Shown in pieces: positions 7,713 through 15,330 of a stretch of 64,000 nucleotides of DNA (within the stretch, counting starts at the first letter, position 1; each line of letters starts with the position of its first letter). The DNA is taken from the IMG/VR virus record IMGVR_UViG_3300021478_000028, positions 1 through 64,000 of that record. The stretch is one strand, 5' to 3'. The notes under the pieces are model-generated. The model did no database searches. It saw only the letters and a program-made list of their open reading frames with translations, and was not told the origin of the DNA. The DNA is from a virus. Position numbers and translations under genes: made by a program.

Positions 7713-8306
7713 TTATCGCGACCCCGCCAACAGAACTTCACCTACGTTACAGCCACCACACTCACAATGGGCGCGGCCAAGGCCAAACCCCACAGGGAGA
7801 GCCGCCCATGTGCCCCAATTGATTTTCTCGGTGATCTTCTCCGGCCTGCAATCGAAGAGGATGTCCTCTATAAAATAAATCCCCTCCGGCGCAAGATATT
7901 TTTCCAGAAAGTTGGCGGTGAAAATCTGATGGTCGGCAACATGCGAACCGTCGTCCACGATGATATCGAATTTCTGCTTCAATGGTTTCAGTGCTCGGTC
8001 GAGCATATCTCCGCTCGCCTGATCAGCAAAAAAGCATCTGATGCGCCCCTCGTTGATTAGGCATGCCGGATTGTTGTCCAGGCCGACGATATTCGCGGAT
8101 GAGAAGTATTCCTCCCACATCCGCAGCGAGCAGCCATGGCCTACTCCGATTTCAAGAATATACTTGATCGCATATCGCTTGTCGCAGAATAGCTTATCGT
8201 AGACTTCCGTGTACCGATGACAGGTATCGCCCGCCTTCAGGTGATTGCCGCCTTTATCACTACCGTATTTGCGCGCGAGTCGGCAGAGTTCTGTTTCCCC
8301 GCTCAC
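7713..8306 (-). CDS. SAM-dependent class I methyltransferase
   Basis: 197 residues, GTG start overlapping the upstream stop (GTGA). Motif I is LEIGVGHGCSLRMWEEYF (~51-68), followed by the acidic end of strand 2 in IVGLDNNP, and motif IV-like FDIIVDDGSHVADHQ with the DDGSH signature of the sugar O-methyltransferase / cephalosporin-hydroxylase-like group. It ends in a Cys-containing tail (HCECGGCNVGE). Adjacent to the GT2 fusion (9-base gap), so sugar O-methylation is the most natural role. The acceptor is not determined. Confidence 0.75.
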   Translation of the reverse strand: MSGETELCRLARKYGSDKGGNHLKAGDTCHRYTEVYDKLFCDKRYAIKYILEIGVGHGCSLRMWEEYFSSANIVGLDNNPACLINEGRIRCFFADQASGDMLDRALKPLKQKFDIIVDDGSHVADHQIFTANFLEKYLAPEGIYFIEDILFDCRPEKITEKINWGTWAALPVGFGLGRAHCECGGCNVGEVLLAGSR

Positions 8307-8593
8307 GGCTTCAGCACGTTCAGCGCCGTGGACATCGACTTGAGTATGACGGGAACGCGCTGATCATCGATGTTCTTCAGGACAGGCACTGACGCTCCGG
8401 ACACGCCGCGACCATTGATGATGGAGGTATAGGACCTCAGTATCGGCACCACCGATTCCTTATCCACACTCTTGTACTGCTTGAACCCGGTTGCTCCGGT
8501 GACGCCGGCGATGGTCGTCATGTACGCGCCCATGGTGACGATGGCGCCTGGGGCGGCGTGCTTGGGCGTGTTGAGATAGACCTTGGTTGCCAT
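8303..8593 (-). CDS. Small virion-operon protein, unknown
   Basis: 96 residues from MATKVYLNTPKH; AAGGAGG sits six bases before the ATG, the strongest ribosome-binding site of this operon, so high expression is likely. Beta-rich, Val/Thr/Gly-rich, no known domain. Could be a head-decoration or small structural protein by position between portal and capsid genes. Confidence 0.65.
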   Translation of the reverse strand: MATKVYLNTPKHAAPGAIVTMGAYMTTIAGVTGATGFKQYKSVDKESVVPILRSYTSIINGRGVSGASVPVLKNIDDQRVPVILKSMSTALNVLKP

Positions 8594-8604
8594 CGATGCC
8601 TCCT

Positions 8605-8808
8605 TCATGTTGGCCCGGAGTAACCGGCGATGTGGATGGTCTTGAGGCCCGCTATGGTGCCCCCACTCGCCTGATAGGTTGGGACGGTATGGCCGGCCGA
8701 GGCCGCAGTAACTTGGGCGTGGGACTTCACGGAAGCGGTCTTCGTCGTGACGATGTTCACGGTCGGCTGATTCTTCCGGTTTGCGTTGGCGACGATGGCG
8801 CACGTCAT
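8605..8808 (-). CDS. Small Ala/Thr-rich protein, unknown
   Basis: 67 residues beginning MTCAIVANANRKN; GGAG lies upstream at about ten bases. Thr/Ala/Val-rich, probably beta-structured, no recognised motif. It sits between the portal gene and the highly expressed 96-residue protein. Unknown role. Confidence 0.55.
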   Translation of the reverse strand: MTCAIVANANRKNQPTVNIVTTKTASVKSHAQVTAASAGHTVPTYQASGGTIAGLKTIHIAGYSGPT

Positions 8809-8824
8809 TTGTTTTTACTCCATT

Positions 8825-11242
8825 CTACTCCGGGCCAGCGCCGACTTTAATTGCTCCAGGGCCGCTCTGGTTTCCAGTGAGGTTAGTCTGGGGACCCATG
8901 CCGGTCGCCAATGGCGAGGGTTTCATTCCCTGTGCCTGGGCAGCGCCAGGCAATCCACCCGCCTGCCCGGGAGCTGATCCGCCAGGGGGTGGAGTGCCCG
9001 GTGGAACGCCTCCAGGAGATGGGCCTCCAGGGGCGCCAGGCGGAGGCGCGCCACCCGATGGTGGCCCACCCGGAGGTGTACCCGGGCCTGACGGCTGTCC
9101 CATTGGTCCCATTGGTCCCGTTGGAAGCGTTCCAATATGAGTAGGTGCACCCTCAGGCAGTTGCTGCTGCTGCGCAAGGAGTCCCGCGGTCACTTCCGAT
9201 ACGATCTTCTGGATGCCTTGCTGCACGCCGCGCTGAATCCCCTGCTCCACCCGGTTGTTCAGCGCCTGCTGCTCACCCTGGTTTTGCTGGTCCTGTTGCA
9301 TCTTATCGAGTTCCGCCTCGGAGGGCACGATCTCGTCGCCTGGCAATCCAATGGTATGCGAGACCGAGCGCAGAATCGCGCCGCGGCCCTTGAGCCCGAC
9401 GATCTTGCTGTCCATCGGATTGGCCGTCGCGGACAAGAACTCAATCTGCCTTTGCCGCTGGGTCTCGCGCTGCACCGCCACGTTCACGCCCTCGACCGAG
9501 ATTTCCTCCTCGCCGGTGAGCAGTCCGCTGGTGTCCGTGAGCAGGATGAGGTCGAAGAGTTGGCGCAGTGCGGGCTCGAAGATATCGCGATCGACGTTGG
9601 CGCTCACGGTCTGCAGGATCTTGCTGGCATTGCCCATGAGCATGGCCAATCCAGAGGCGGTGCGGCCGGCCCCACCTCCCGCCTGTCCACCGACATATTT
9701 CGGAATCGCGGAGACGTCGTCGGAGATATCCACGAACTTCTGAAATACTGCGAGCAGTTCCTGCGAATTGCTCTGCGGCTGGAAGAAATCGACCGGCTTG
9801 TCCTGCCTGTTGCTGGATGGATCGGAGCGCACATGAAACCGCTTCCACGGGTACAATTCCTCGCCGTTCTCCTCGGGTGCCAGGCGGTCGTCGTTGATCA
9901 CCACAAACGGACCACTGCTGATTGAGAGATTGTTCACCAGGTGGCGCAGCGTAGCGTTGGCACCCTCCTGCAGATCGGCAATGAGGTCTATGAGCGAGTT
10001 GCCCACCGGGGTGCCCGGCACCTTCTCAAAACTGGTGACGAAATAAGGGTGCCGCTGCCGCGGTGAAGGCGTCATGTGCGCCCGGATAATGTGGGACCCT
10101 ATGACCCAGAGCTGCACCGCGTAATCGCGCAATCCGTCCTGGTCCTCGGGCGGAATCTCCATGCCGTATTCTTGCAGCATGCGGCCCTGAACATTGCCGT
10201 TAAATTCCATCATTGATATGAGCGCTGATCTGTTCCATGCGGGGTTCTCCCGGCTTTCCAGGACTGCCCGCTCCGCGTCCGTCGTATCCCAATTGTCATA
10301 GAGGCCACCCCTGCCGTACTCGTCGAGGACGGCCCGGACCTCGTCGTGATTGTAGCCTGGCAGATCGAGCATCTCGTTGATTTCCGCCCGGGTCAGGCGA
10401 AGCTTCTCGATCACATCAGCATTGGTGATGTCGGCAACGCCCGGTGTCCACCACAAATCAAACGGCGATACCCGCTCCCAGGTCAGCCGCGGCTTGTATT
10501 GAACCGACGGCTGCCCGCCGCCCGGCATCCATGTCACCTCCGGCATGACCCTCACCACCGGGCCTTTCATGATGGCGACGGGGAACACCGGCAGGTCGAA
10601 GAGAAACTCGGCGAAGGCGTGGTAGAAGCCGCCCTCGCGCAGCATGGTCTCGATCTTCTCCTCGCTCGTGGTGGCCTGCTTGTAAGACTTTTTCTTGGCT
10701 GCATCCCGCGCGGATTCCATCAAGGCATCGTGGCGGATCTGCACATCGGAAGGGGACTGCGACCTGCCCTGGACCTGCATGAATGTTTGCGCTTCGGCCT
10801 GCATGAGAGTGTCGATATTCTTGAGCACGTCGTCCGGTATTCTGGGGTCCGTTGGCGGGTCGAGCGCCCATGGCTTTTCCGCACCGAGATACACATCGCG
10901 CAGCAGCGATGATGCGGCCCGGCATTTCTGCGCGCTCAGGCGGGCATAGATTTCGCTGCCCGCGAACTTGCGGATTTCCTGCAGCTTGCCCGGGGAGTAT
11001 TGGCCATTGAAGGTGCGCAGCGAATCGAGCAATCGCTCCGACCAGCCGGCCACCGTATTCCTGTGATTTCTGAAAATTTCGAACTGCGAGCGCACATAGC
11101 CGACCAGTTGCGGAGACGGCGGCGGCCCCACCGCCGCATCCTCCGCTTCGGCCTGCATCCGCGCGCTCGCAGCCATACGCTCTTCCAGTGCCGCAGGAGG
11201 TACGACACGGAGAAGCCCACTCGATCCAAAACCTTCTGCCAT
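8825..11242 (-). CDS. Portal protein
   Basis: 805 residues from MAEGFGSSGL (an in-frame TTG five codons earlier is weaker). Length and layout match large P22/podovirus-type portals: N-terminal helices (YVRSQFEIFRNHRNTVAGW), the wing/stem core with FDLWWTPGV and QLWVIGSH, the helical region around PKYVGGQAGGGAGRTASGLAMLMGNASKI, which is characteristic of these portals, then a Gln-rich coiled coil (~680-735). The last ~85 residues are a low-complexity Gly/Pro tail that reads like a degenerate collagen tract. It sits divergent from terS, as expected for a packaging module. Confidence 0.85.
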   Translation of the reverse strand: MAEGFGSSGLLRVVPPAALEERMAASARMQAEAEDAAVGPPPSPQLVGYVRSQFEIFRNHRNTVAGWSERLLDSLRTFNGQYSPGKLQEIRKFAGSEIYARLSAQKCRAASSLLRDVYLGAEKPWALDPPTDPRIPDDVLKNIDTLMQAEAQTFMQVQGRSQSPSDVQIRHDALMESARDAAKKKSYKQATTSEEKIETMLREGGFYHAFAEFLFDLPVFPVAIMKGPVVRVMPEVTWMPGGGQPSVQYKPRLTWERVSPFDLWWTPGVADITNADVIEKLRLTRAEINEMLDLPGYNHDEVRAVLDEYGRGGLYDNWDTTDAERAVLESRENPAWNRSALISMMEFNGNVQGRMLQEYGMEIPPEDQDGLRDYAVQLWVIGSHIIRAHMTPSPRQRHPYFVTSFEKVPGTPVGNSLIDLIADLQEGANATLRHLVNNLSISSGPFVVINDDRLAPEENGEELYPWKRFHVRSDPSSNRQDKPVDFFQPQSNSQELLAVFQKFVDISDDVSAIPKYVGGQAGGGAGRTASGLAMLMGNASKILQTVSANVDRDIFEPALRQLFDLILLTDTSGLLTGEEEISVEGVNVAVQRETQRQRQIEFLSATANPMDSKIVGLKGRGAILRSVSHTIGLPGDEIVPSEAELDKMQQDQQNQGEQQALNNRVEQGIQRGVQQGIQKIVSEVTAGLLAQQQQLPEGAPTHIGTLPTGPMGPMGQPSGPGTPPGGPPSGGAPPPGAPGGPSPGGVPPGTPPPGGSAPGQAGGLPGAAQAQGMKPSPLATGMGPQTNLTGNQSGPGAIKVGAGPE

Positions 11243-11326
11243 GGGGCAAGCTAGCAAGGCGGGCTTAATGCCTGATTAAGCAAGCCTGGCTATGCTTGTC
11301 CCCTCGAAGGAGGGGGATTGCCCCAC
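11243..11326. promoter_or_regulatory. Divergent control region between portal and terS
   Basis: Two inverted repeats. GCTTAAT (11263-11269) pairs with ATTAAGC (11275-11281), a possible operator. A second palindrome CCCCTC-GAAG-GAGGGG (about 11300-11315) contains the AGGAGG that serves terS, so it could occlude the ribosome-binding site. The 23 bases 11294-11316 recur almost exactly, inverted, at 20385-20407. Confidence 0.5.
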
Positions 11327-11839
11327 ATGCCGAAAACCGACGTTGCCGTCGCATCACTGCCCGATCTTACCCCCGCGCAACTGGCCAAGCTCGCGCGCGA
11401 GGTGGTGATGGAAATCCGCGAGATCAAGGACATTCTGCCCCAGTTTGGCGTCACCCCGGCACAGTATGCCCGCCTCGCTGAGCACCCCACCTACAAGCGC
11501 ATTCTCGACGCCATCAGCATCGACTGGAACTGCGCCACCAACACCGAGAGCCGCATCAAGATCAGCGCCGCCGCCATCCTTGAGGAGAACCTGCCGGTGC
11601 TAGGCGCGCGCATGGGCTCCGACAGCGAGCCGCTGCGGGAGGCGATCGAGGCTGGCAAACTGTTCTCCCGGCTGGCAGGGCTGTCCAGCGATCAGGAGGG
11701 ACGCGGCGGCAGCGACGGCAAGTTCGTCATTAACATCGACCTCGGGGCCGACGCCAAGTTGCGGTTCGAAAAGGAGACCGGCAGTAAAAAACAAATCGAG
11801 GTCCTGCCGGGAATCGACCTCAGGGATGGAGCCAAATGA
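11327..11839 (+). CDS. terS: Terminase small subunit (putative)
   Basis: 170 residues from MPKTDVAVAS; an upstream in-frame TTG exists but the ATG has a normal spacing from AGGAGG. The N-terminal ~100 residues are helical with a helix-turn-helix-like part (LTPAQLAKLAREVVMEIREIKDILPQFGVTPAQYARL in two pieces), typical of TerS DNA-recognition domains. The C-terminal part is beta-rich and charged, where TerS proteins contact the large subunit. Its stop overlaps the terL start by ATGA. TerS would bind the packaging site and deliver DNA to TerL. Confidence 0.7.
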   Translation: MPKTDVAVASLPDLTPAQLAKLAREVVMEIREIKDILPQFGVTPAQYARLAEHPTYKRILDAISIDWNCATNTESRIKISAAAILEENLPVLGARMGSDSEPLREAIEAGKLFSRLAGLSSDQEGRGGSDGKFVINIDLGADAKLRFEKETGSKKQIEVLPGIDLRDGAK

Positions 11840-13323
11840 ATCTTCAGGTGGAGCAGGACCTGACCTACGTGGCGCCGCCAACCTGCGCTGCGTTCATGAA
11901 GAGCGAAGCCTTTGGCCGCATCCTCATGGGGCCGATCGGCTCGGGCAAGACCACCGCATGTGTGATCGAGCTTTTGCGTCGCTCCATGGAGCAGGCACCG
12001 GCAGAGGACGGCACCCGCTACACCCGCTTTGCCGTGGTCCGGCAGACGCTGCGCCAGCTCAAGGATACCGTGCTGCGGGATTGCGACATGTGGCTGCGCA
12101 TCGGCGATGAGCCCCTAGGGTACTGGAAGGTCAGCGACAACACCTACTACCTCAAGTTCCACGATGTTTATTCCGAATGGATCTTCATCCCGTTCGAGGA
12201 GGAGGCCGACCAGGCCAGACTTCTTAGTATGCAGCTCACAGGGGCATTCATCTCCGAGTGCATCGAGATGGACATCAATACGTTGGGGCCGATCTCCGGG
12301 CGCATGCCGCGCTACCCTTCCGGAAAGCTCGGCTCGCCAACCTGGTTCGGCATTGTTGCCGACACCAATTTCCCGATCGAACTGTCTCCCTGGCACAAGT
12401 TCGTGGAGAACCCGTCACCCAACTGGCAGGTGTTCAGACAGCCATCCGGGCTTGCGCCCAATGCCGAGAACCTCAATTGGGTGGGACAGACAGAGTTCAG
12501 CAAGAAGCTCCCGGTCGATGATCCCGAACGCATCAAGATGGGGCGCAACTATTATACCAGGTTGGTTGACAGTGCGGTGTCCGGTCGTGGTGAGCAGGAC
12601 CCCTGGGTTCGCCGCTACGTATTGGCCGAATACGGGGCCGACGCCAGCGGACAAGGCGTGTTTCAGAATACTTTCCAGTACAATTTCCACACCGTTCCCG
12701 ACACCGAGGTCATTCCAGCCTACCCGATCATCGTTGGGCAGGACTTCGGGCGCAACCCTTGGAGCCTGATCTGCCAGGTTGATCACATGGGTCGCCTGCT
12801 GGTGCACGAAGAGGTGCCTGCCGAGAATATCGGGCTGGAGAAGCAGGTGAATCAGAACCTGAAACCGCGACTGTTCTCGGGGCGCTATCTCGGCCACCGC
12901 ATTGCTGTGGTTGGCGACCCGGCCGGGGTGGCAAAGGGGACGATTGCTGAGGAGAGCTGCTTCGACGCACTCAAGCGCCTGGGGTTGCCGTGCTTTCCCG
13001 CGCCCAGCAATCTGATCGAGCCGCGGCTGCGCGCGGTTGAGGCGTTGCTCGGGCGGCAGACCAACGGCGGCCCGACGCTGATGATCAGTCGCAAGGGCGC
13101 GCCATTCCTGTGCCGAGCGATGAACGGCGGCTACCGCTTCACCAAGAGCGAGAACGGATCTCTGCGCACCACTCCGGAAAAGGACGAGGCATCCCATATC
13201 AGCGACGCATTGCAATATGTTTGCATGATTGTGCACGGCGGCCTGACCGACGACATCGCGCGACGGCTGGCGCCACGGACGCAGCGCCCGAAGGTGCGGA
13301 TGACTGCGGCCGCGTGGGCATAG
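11836..13323 (+). CDS. terL: Terminase large subunit
   Basis: 495 residues. The ATPase domain has Walker A GPIGSGKTT at 32-40 and an adenine-side RFAVVRQT; an acidic Walker-B-type strand lies near GAFISECIE. The C-terminal RNase H-like nuclease shows GQDFGRNP (~residue 300, first catalytic Asp), VVGDPAG (~355) and HISDALQY (~453), the three acidic stations of TerL nucleases. It cuts concatemers and pumps DNA through the portal. Coupled to terS by ATGA overlap and followed after nine bases by the lysis cassette. Confidence 0.9.
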   Translation: MNLQVEQDLTYVAPPTCAAFMKSEAFGRILMGPIGSGKTTACVIELLRRSMEQAPAEDGTRYTRFAVVRQTLRQLKDTVLRDCDMWLRIGDEPLGYWKVSDNTYYLKFHDVYSEWIFIPFEEEADQARLLSMQLTGAFISECIEMDINTLGPISGRMPRYPSGKLGSPTWFGIVADTNFPIELSPWHKFVENPSPNWQVFRQPSGLAPNAENLNWVGQTEFSKKLPVDDPERIKMGRNYYTRLVDSAVSGRGEQDPWVRRYVLAEYGADASGQGVFQNTFQYNFHTVPDTEVIPAYPIIVGQDFGRNPWSLICQVDHMGRLLVHEEVPAENIGLEKQVNQNLKPRLFSGRYLGHRIAVVGDPAGVAKGTIAEESCFDALKRLGLPCFPAPSNLIEPRLRAVEALLGRQTNGGPTLMISRKGAPFLCRAMNGGYRFTKSENGSLRTTPEKDEASHISDALQYVCMIVHGGLTDDIARRLAPRTQRPKVRMTAAAWA

Positions 13324-13332
13324 GAGGACAAC

Positions 13333-13494
13333 ATGACCCTTGGACTTGCCTTCTGGATCTTGATGCTGCTCTGGCTCGTGTTTGGATTGTGGGTGACGTG
13401 GCCAAATCACTACATGGTCGGCGGCAATTTGCTGTTATTCATCTTGTTGCTGCTGCTCGGCTGGAAGGTGTTTGGTGCGCCCATCCATGGCTAA
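13333..13494 (+). CDS. Two-helix small membrane protein (holin candidate)
   Basis: 53 residues; GGAGG eight bases upstream. Two hydrophobic helices (LGLAFWILMLLWLVFGLW and LLLFILLLLLGW) separated by a short polar turn WPNHYMVGGN, a class II holin-like hairpin topology. First gene of a run of membrane proteins before the endolysin. Function inferred from topology and place only. Confidence 0.6.
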   Translation: MTLGLAFWILMLLWLVFGLWVTWPNHYMVGGNLLLFILLLLLGWKVFGAPIHG

Positions 13495-13609
13495 GACTTC
13501 CATGGCTAAGACTTGGCCAACGACGTTGGTGCTTGTTCTCCTTGCCGTGGCGTTTGCGGTGGCCGTAACGTGGGTCACTGACCGGATATGGCCGGCACTG
13601 CCGCAATAA
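13487..13609 (+). CDS. Single-helix small membrane protein with duplicated start
   Basis: 40 residues. After MAKTSMAKTWPTT comes one transmembrane helix (LVLVLLAVAFAVAVTWV) and a short tail. The first 30 bases are a perfect tandem repeat of a 15-base unit (CATGGCTAAGACTT plus G/C), giving two in-frame ATGs at 13487 and 13502. A dual start could yield two forms differing by five residues, like the holin/antiholin pairs of lambda. Overlaps the previous gene's end. Confidence 0.55.
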   Translation: MAKTSMAKTWPTTLVLVLLAVAFAVAVTWVTDRIWPALPQ

Positions 13610-13701
13610 AGGAAATACGCAGGATACTCCTGCGGCTTCTACTCTATCGGTACATTCAACTGGTGATGAAGGCCCAGACCGAAAGCCCCCGGGACAAATG
13701 A
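13588..13701 (+). CDS. Short basic amphipathic peptide
   Basis: 37 residues, MAGTAAIKEIRRILLRLLLYRYIQ then a polar tail. The start lies inside the previous gene and the stop overlaps the next ATG (ATGA). It is a strongly amphipathic, Arg/Leu-rich helix, perhaps a membrane-associated lysis accessory. Short, so coding status is likely but not certain. Confidence 0.45.
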   Translation: MAGTAAIKEIRRILLRLLLYRYIQLVMKAQTESPRDK

Positions 13702-13877
13702 AAGACTGGATCAAACCCGCGGTTATCATCTTCGTGCTGGTGACGGTTACCATCAACATGCTGGCGCTGGGCTACATCGCCATGCGTGCGCAGCGAGATG
13801 CCGACGAGCAACAGGTGGAGTGCCACCAGCTGGAAGACCTGATCAAGCTCCTCAACGAGCGGATGCCGCCGAGGTGA
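13698..13877 (+). CDS. Membrane-anchored helical protein (spanin-like candidate)
   Basis: 59 residues. One N-terminal transmembrane segment (PAVIIFVLVTVTINMLALGYI) followed by a charged helix (AQRDADEQQVECHQLEDLIKLL). A type II anchored coiled coil before an endolysin fits an inner-membrane spanin, though no lipoprotein partner is seen. Coupled upstream by ATGA. Confidence 0.5.
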   Translation: MKDWIKPAVIIFVLVTVTINMLALGYIAMRAQRDADEQQVECHQLEDLIKLLNERMPPR

Positions 13878-13879
13878 TC

Positions 13880-14101
13880 ATGGGCAACACGATCGAGGAA
13901 GGCGGGACCACGGCACGCACGCTGATATCCTCGTTGGCTACGACGCCGATGATATTGGCGCTGGTGGTCTTCAATATCTTCTACATCGGCTTCTCGACCT
14001 GGATGCAGATCAAGCAGGGCGAGCGGTTCACCGAGAACCAGCAAATCTGGGAGCGCATGGTAGAGAAGCAGATGGCGTTCTGCCTGGAGAAGAGGTCATG
14101 A
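13880..14101 (+). CDS. Membrane protein of the lysis cassette (paralogue of 14672 gene)
   Basis: 73 residues from MGNTIEEGG. A transmembrane helix (MILALVVFNIFYIGFSTWM) is followed by a charged helix ending in Cys. The pattern I/L-EEGG...helix...polar helix ending in C is shared with the N-terminal half of the 155-residue protein at 14672, so the two look like duplicates now separated by the inserted homing endonuclease. Start chosen two bases after the previous stop. Confidence 0.55.
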   Translation: MGNTIEEGGTTARTLISSLATTPMILALVVFNIFYIGFSTWMQIKQGERFTENQQIWERMVEKQMAFCLEKRS

Positions 14102-14587
14102 CCGGCACCGACGGCGGCGTCTGTTGTTGGCCTGCTCTTTTGGTGTTGACCACTTTACGTTGCCGGGTTTGTAGTTGCCGCTGTTGTTGATACGATCGAT
14201 GGAGTGTCCGGGTGGGCGCTCCCCAACATCTGCGAGGAAGTTTTCAAAGCTATGCCGCCACCGTTTACAAACTCTGATACCGCGACCGCCATATCGCTCG
14301 TAGGCGATATTGTTTGGATCGTAGCAGCGTTGGAGCATGCCTTGCCAAGTAACCCAGAGCGGTTGCCGTTTCCTTCCCTTGGTATATCCGTGCGTATGGT
14401 AGCCTCTCTTGCAGCCGCAAGAACGGTAGCTACCCCAATTGAGGTCGCCAACGGTGATGATGCAGGTGTTTCCGCAGTCGCACTTGCAGAGCCACCCTAT
14501 GCTTCCAGAAGAATTTCTTTTGGCGGTTGGCCGGATCGCAACCAGCAGGCCAAAGCGCTGATTTGTGATATCAATGGCGTTGGGCAT
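14096..14587 (-). CDS. HNH homing endonuclease inserted in the lysis cassette
   Basis: 163 residues on the strand opposite its neighbours. N-terminal zinc-binding segment WLCKCDCGNTCIITVG...SCGCKRG, then the region with PLWVTWQGMLQRCYDPNNIAYERYGGRGIRVCKRW and the HNH-type core SIDRINNSGNYKPGNVKWST followed by KEQANNRRRR. This is the common free-standing phage HNH layout. Its 3' end overlaps the end of the 13880 gene by a few bases and it separates two paralogous membrane genes, so it is a selfish insertion. Confidence 0.85.
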   Translation of the reverse strand: MPNAIDITNQRFGLLVAIRPTAKRNSSGSIGWLCKCDCGNTCIITVGDLNWGSYRSCGCKRGYHTHGYTKGRKRQPLWVTWQGMLQRCYDPNNIAYERYGGRGIRVCKRWRHSFENFLADVGERPPGHSIDRINNSGNYKPGNVKWSTPKEQANNRRRRRCRS

Positions 14588-14671
14588 CGCAACCGCTCCA
14601 TCGGTTCGAGGTCAAGTGGCGGGCTCGGTGTTTGGGCACCGACCCGCCGCGCATCATAGCATAGGCCAGAA

Positions 14672-15139
14672 ATGGGCGCACTCGAAGAGGGGGGGAAAGC
14701 GGTAGGCGGCGTCATCGACGCGATGCGGTCGCAGCCTTTAGCGATTGCACTTGTGTTGATGAACCTCGGACTTCTGGTGTACCTGTATTATTACACCAGT
14801 CGGATCACGTCCCGTACCGAGATGACGGCGCAGGCCCTGTTCGACGCCAATAATAAGCTCTTCGCGCAATTTGGCAGCATCATCAAAGACACTAACATTT
14901 TGGCCGAAAAAACAATTCACTGTATCCTGCCTTCCGACGCGCTTCAGTTGCTTCAGGCTCCGCGCTCATACGTTCCCCCACCCCCCGCCGCTCCCGAGCG
15001 CCCCGCCGCTCCGGAGCGTCCGCAGGCGCCACGCGGCGATCTGAAGCTGGACCAGCCGAAGCCTGCGCCGACAACCGACCCACCGAAGCCGATCAATTTC
15101 GGAGAACTGCCGATCCCAATTGGACCTCCAAACGAATGA
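14672..15139 (+). CDS. Membrane protein with Pro-rich tail, lysis cassette
   Basis: 155 residues. A polar N-terminus (MGALEEGGKAVGG), one transmembrane helix (LAIALVLMNLGLLVYLYYY), a helical region ending at IHCIL, then ~60 residues of Pro/Glu-rich linker (repeats of PPAAPERP). The Pro-rich stretch could span periplasm or peptidoglycan, as in spanins. Coupled to the following gene by ATGA. Confidence 0.55.
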   Translation: MGALEEGGKAVGGVIDAMRSQPLAIALVLMNLGLLVYLYYYTSRITSRTEMTAQALFDANNKLFAQFGSIIKDTNILAEKTIHCILPSDALQLLQAPRSYVPPPPAAPERPAAPERPQAPRGDLKLDQPKPAPTTDPPKPINFGELPIPIGPPNE

Positions 15140-15321
15140 AGAAAATGCTTGCCACGATTGACGCTCCGCATTTCTACTGCGGGATAGTTTTGCAGGACGA
15201 CCGCGTGGTCAAGGCTGCGGACATCGTGAAATACATGCGGGGATGGCCGCGCGCGCGGGTGCGCGACTACTGCTCCGGCAAAGGTTGGAAAGTATCAGTC
15301 GTCTGGGAAATGGATCGTTAG
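15136..15321 (+). CDS. Small soluble protein before endolysin, unknown
   Basis: 61 residues, MKKMLATIDAPHFYCGIVL..., a mixed alpha/beta composition with a basic centre (GWPRARVRDYCSGKGW). Starts inside the previous gene (ATGA) and ends nine bases before the endolysin. No known family. Confidence 0.6.
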   Translation: MKKMLATIDAPHFYCGIVLQDDRVVKAADIVKYMRGWPRARVRDYCSGKGWKVSVVWEMDR

Positions 15322-15330
15322 GAGGAGCCC

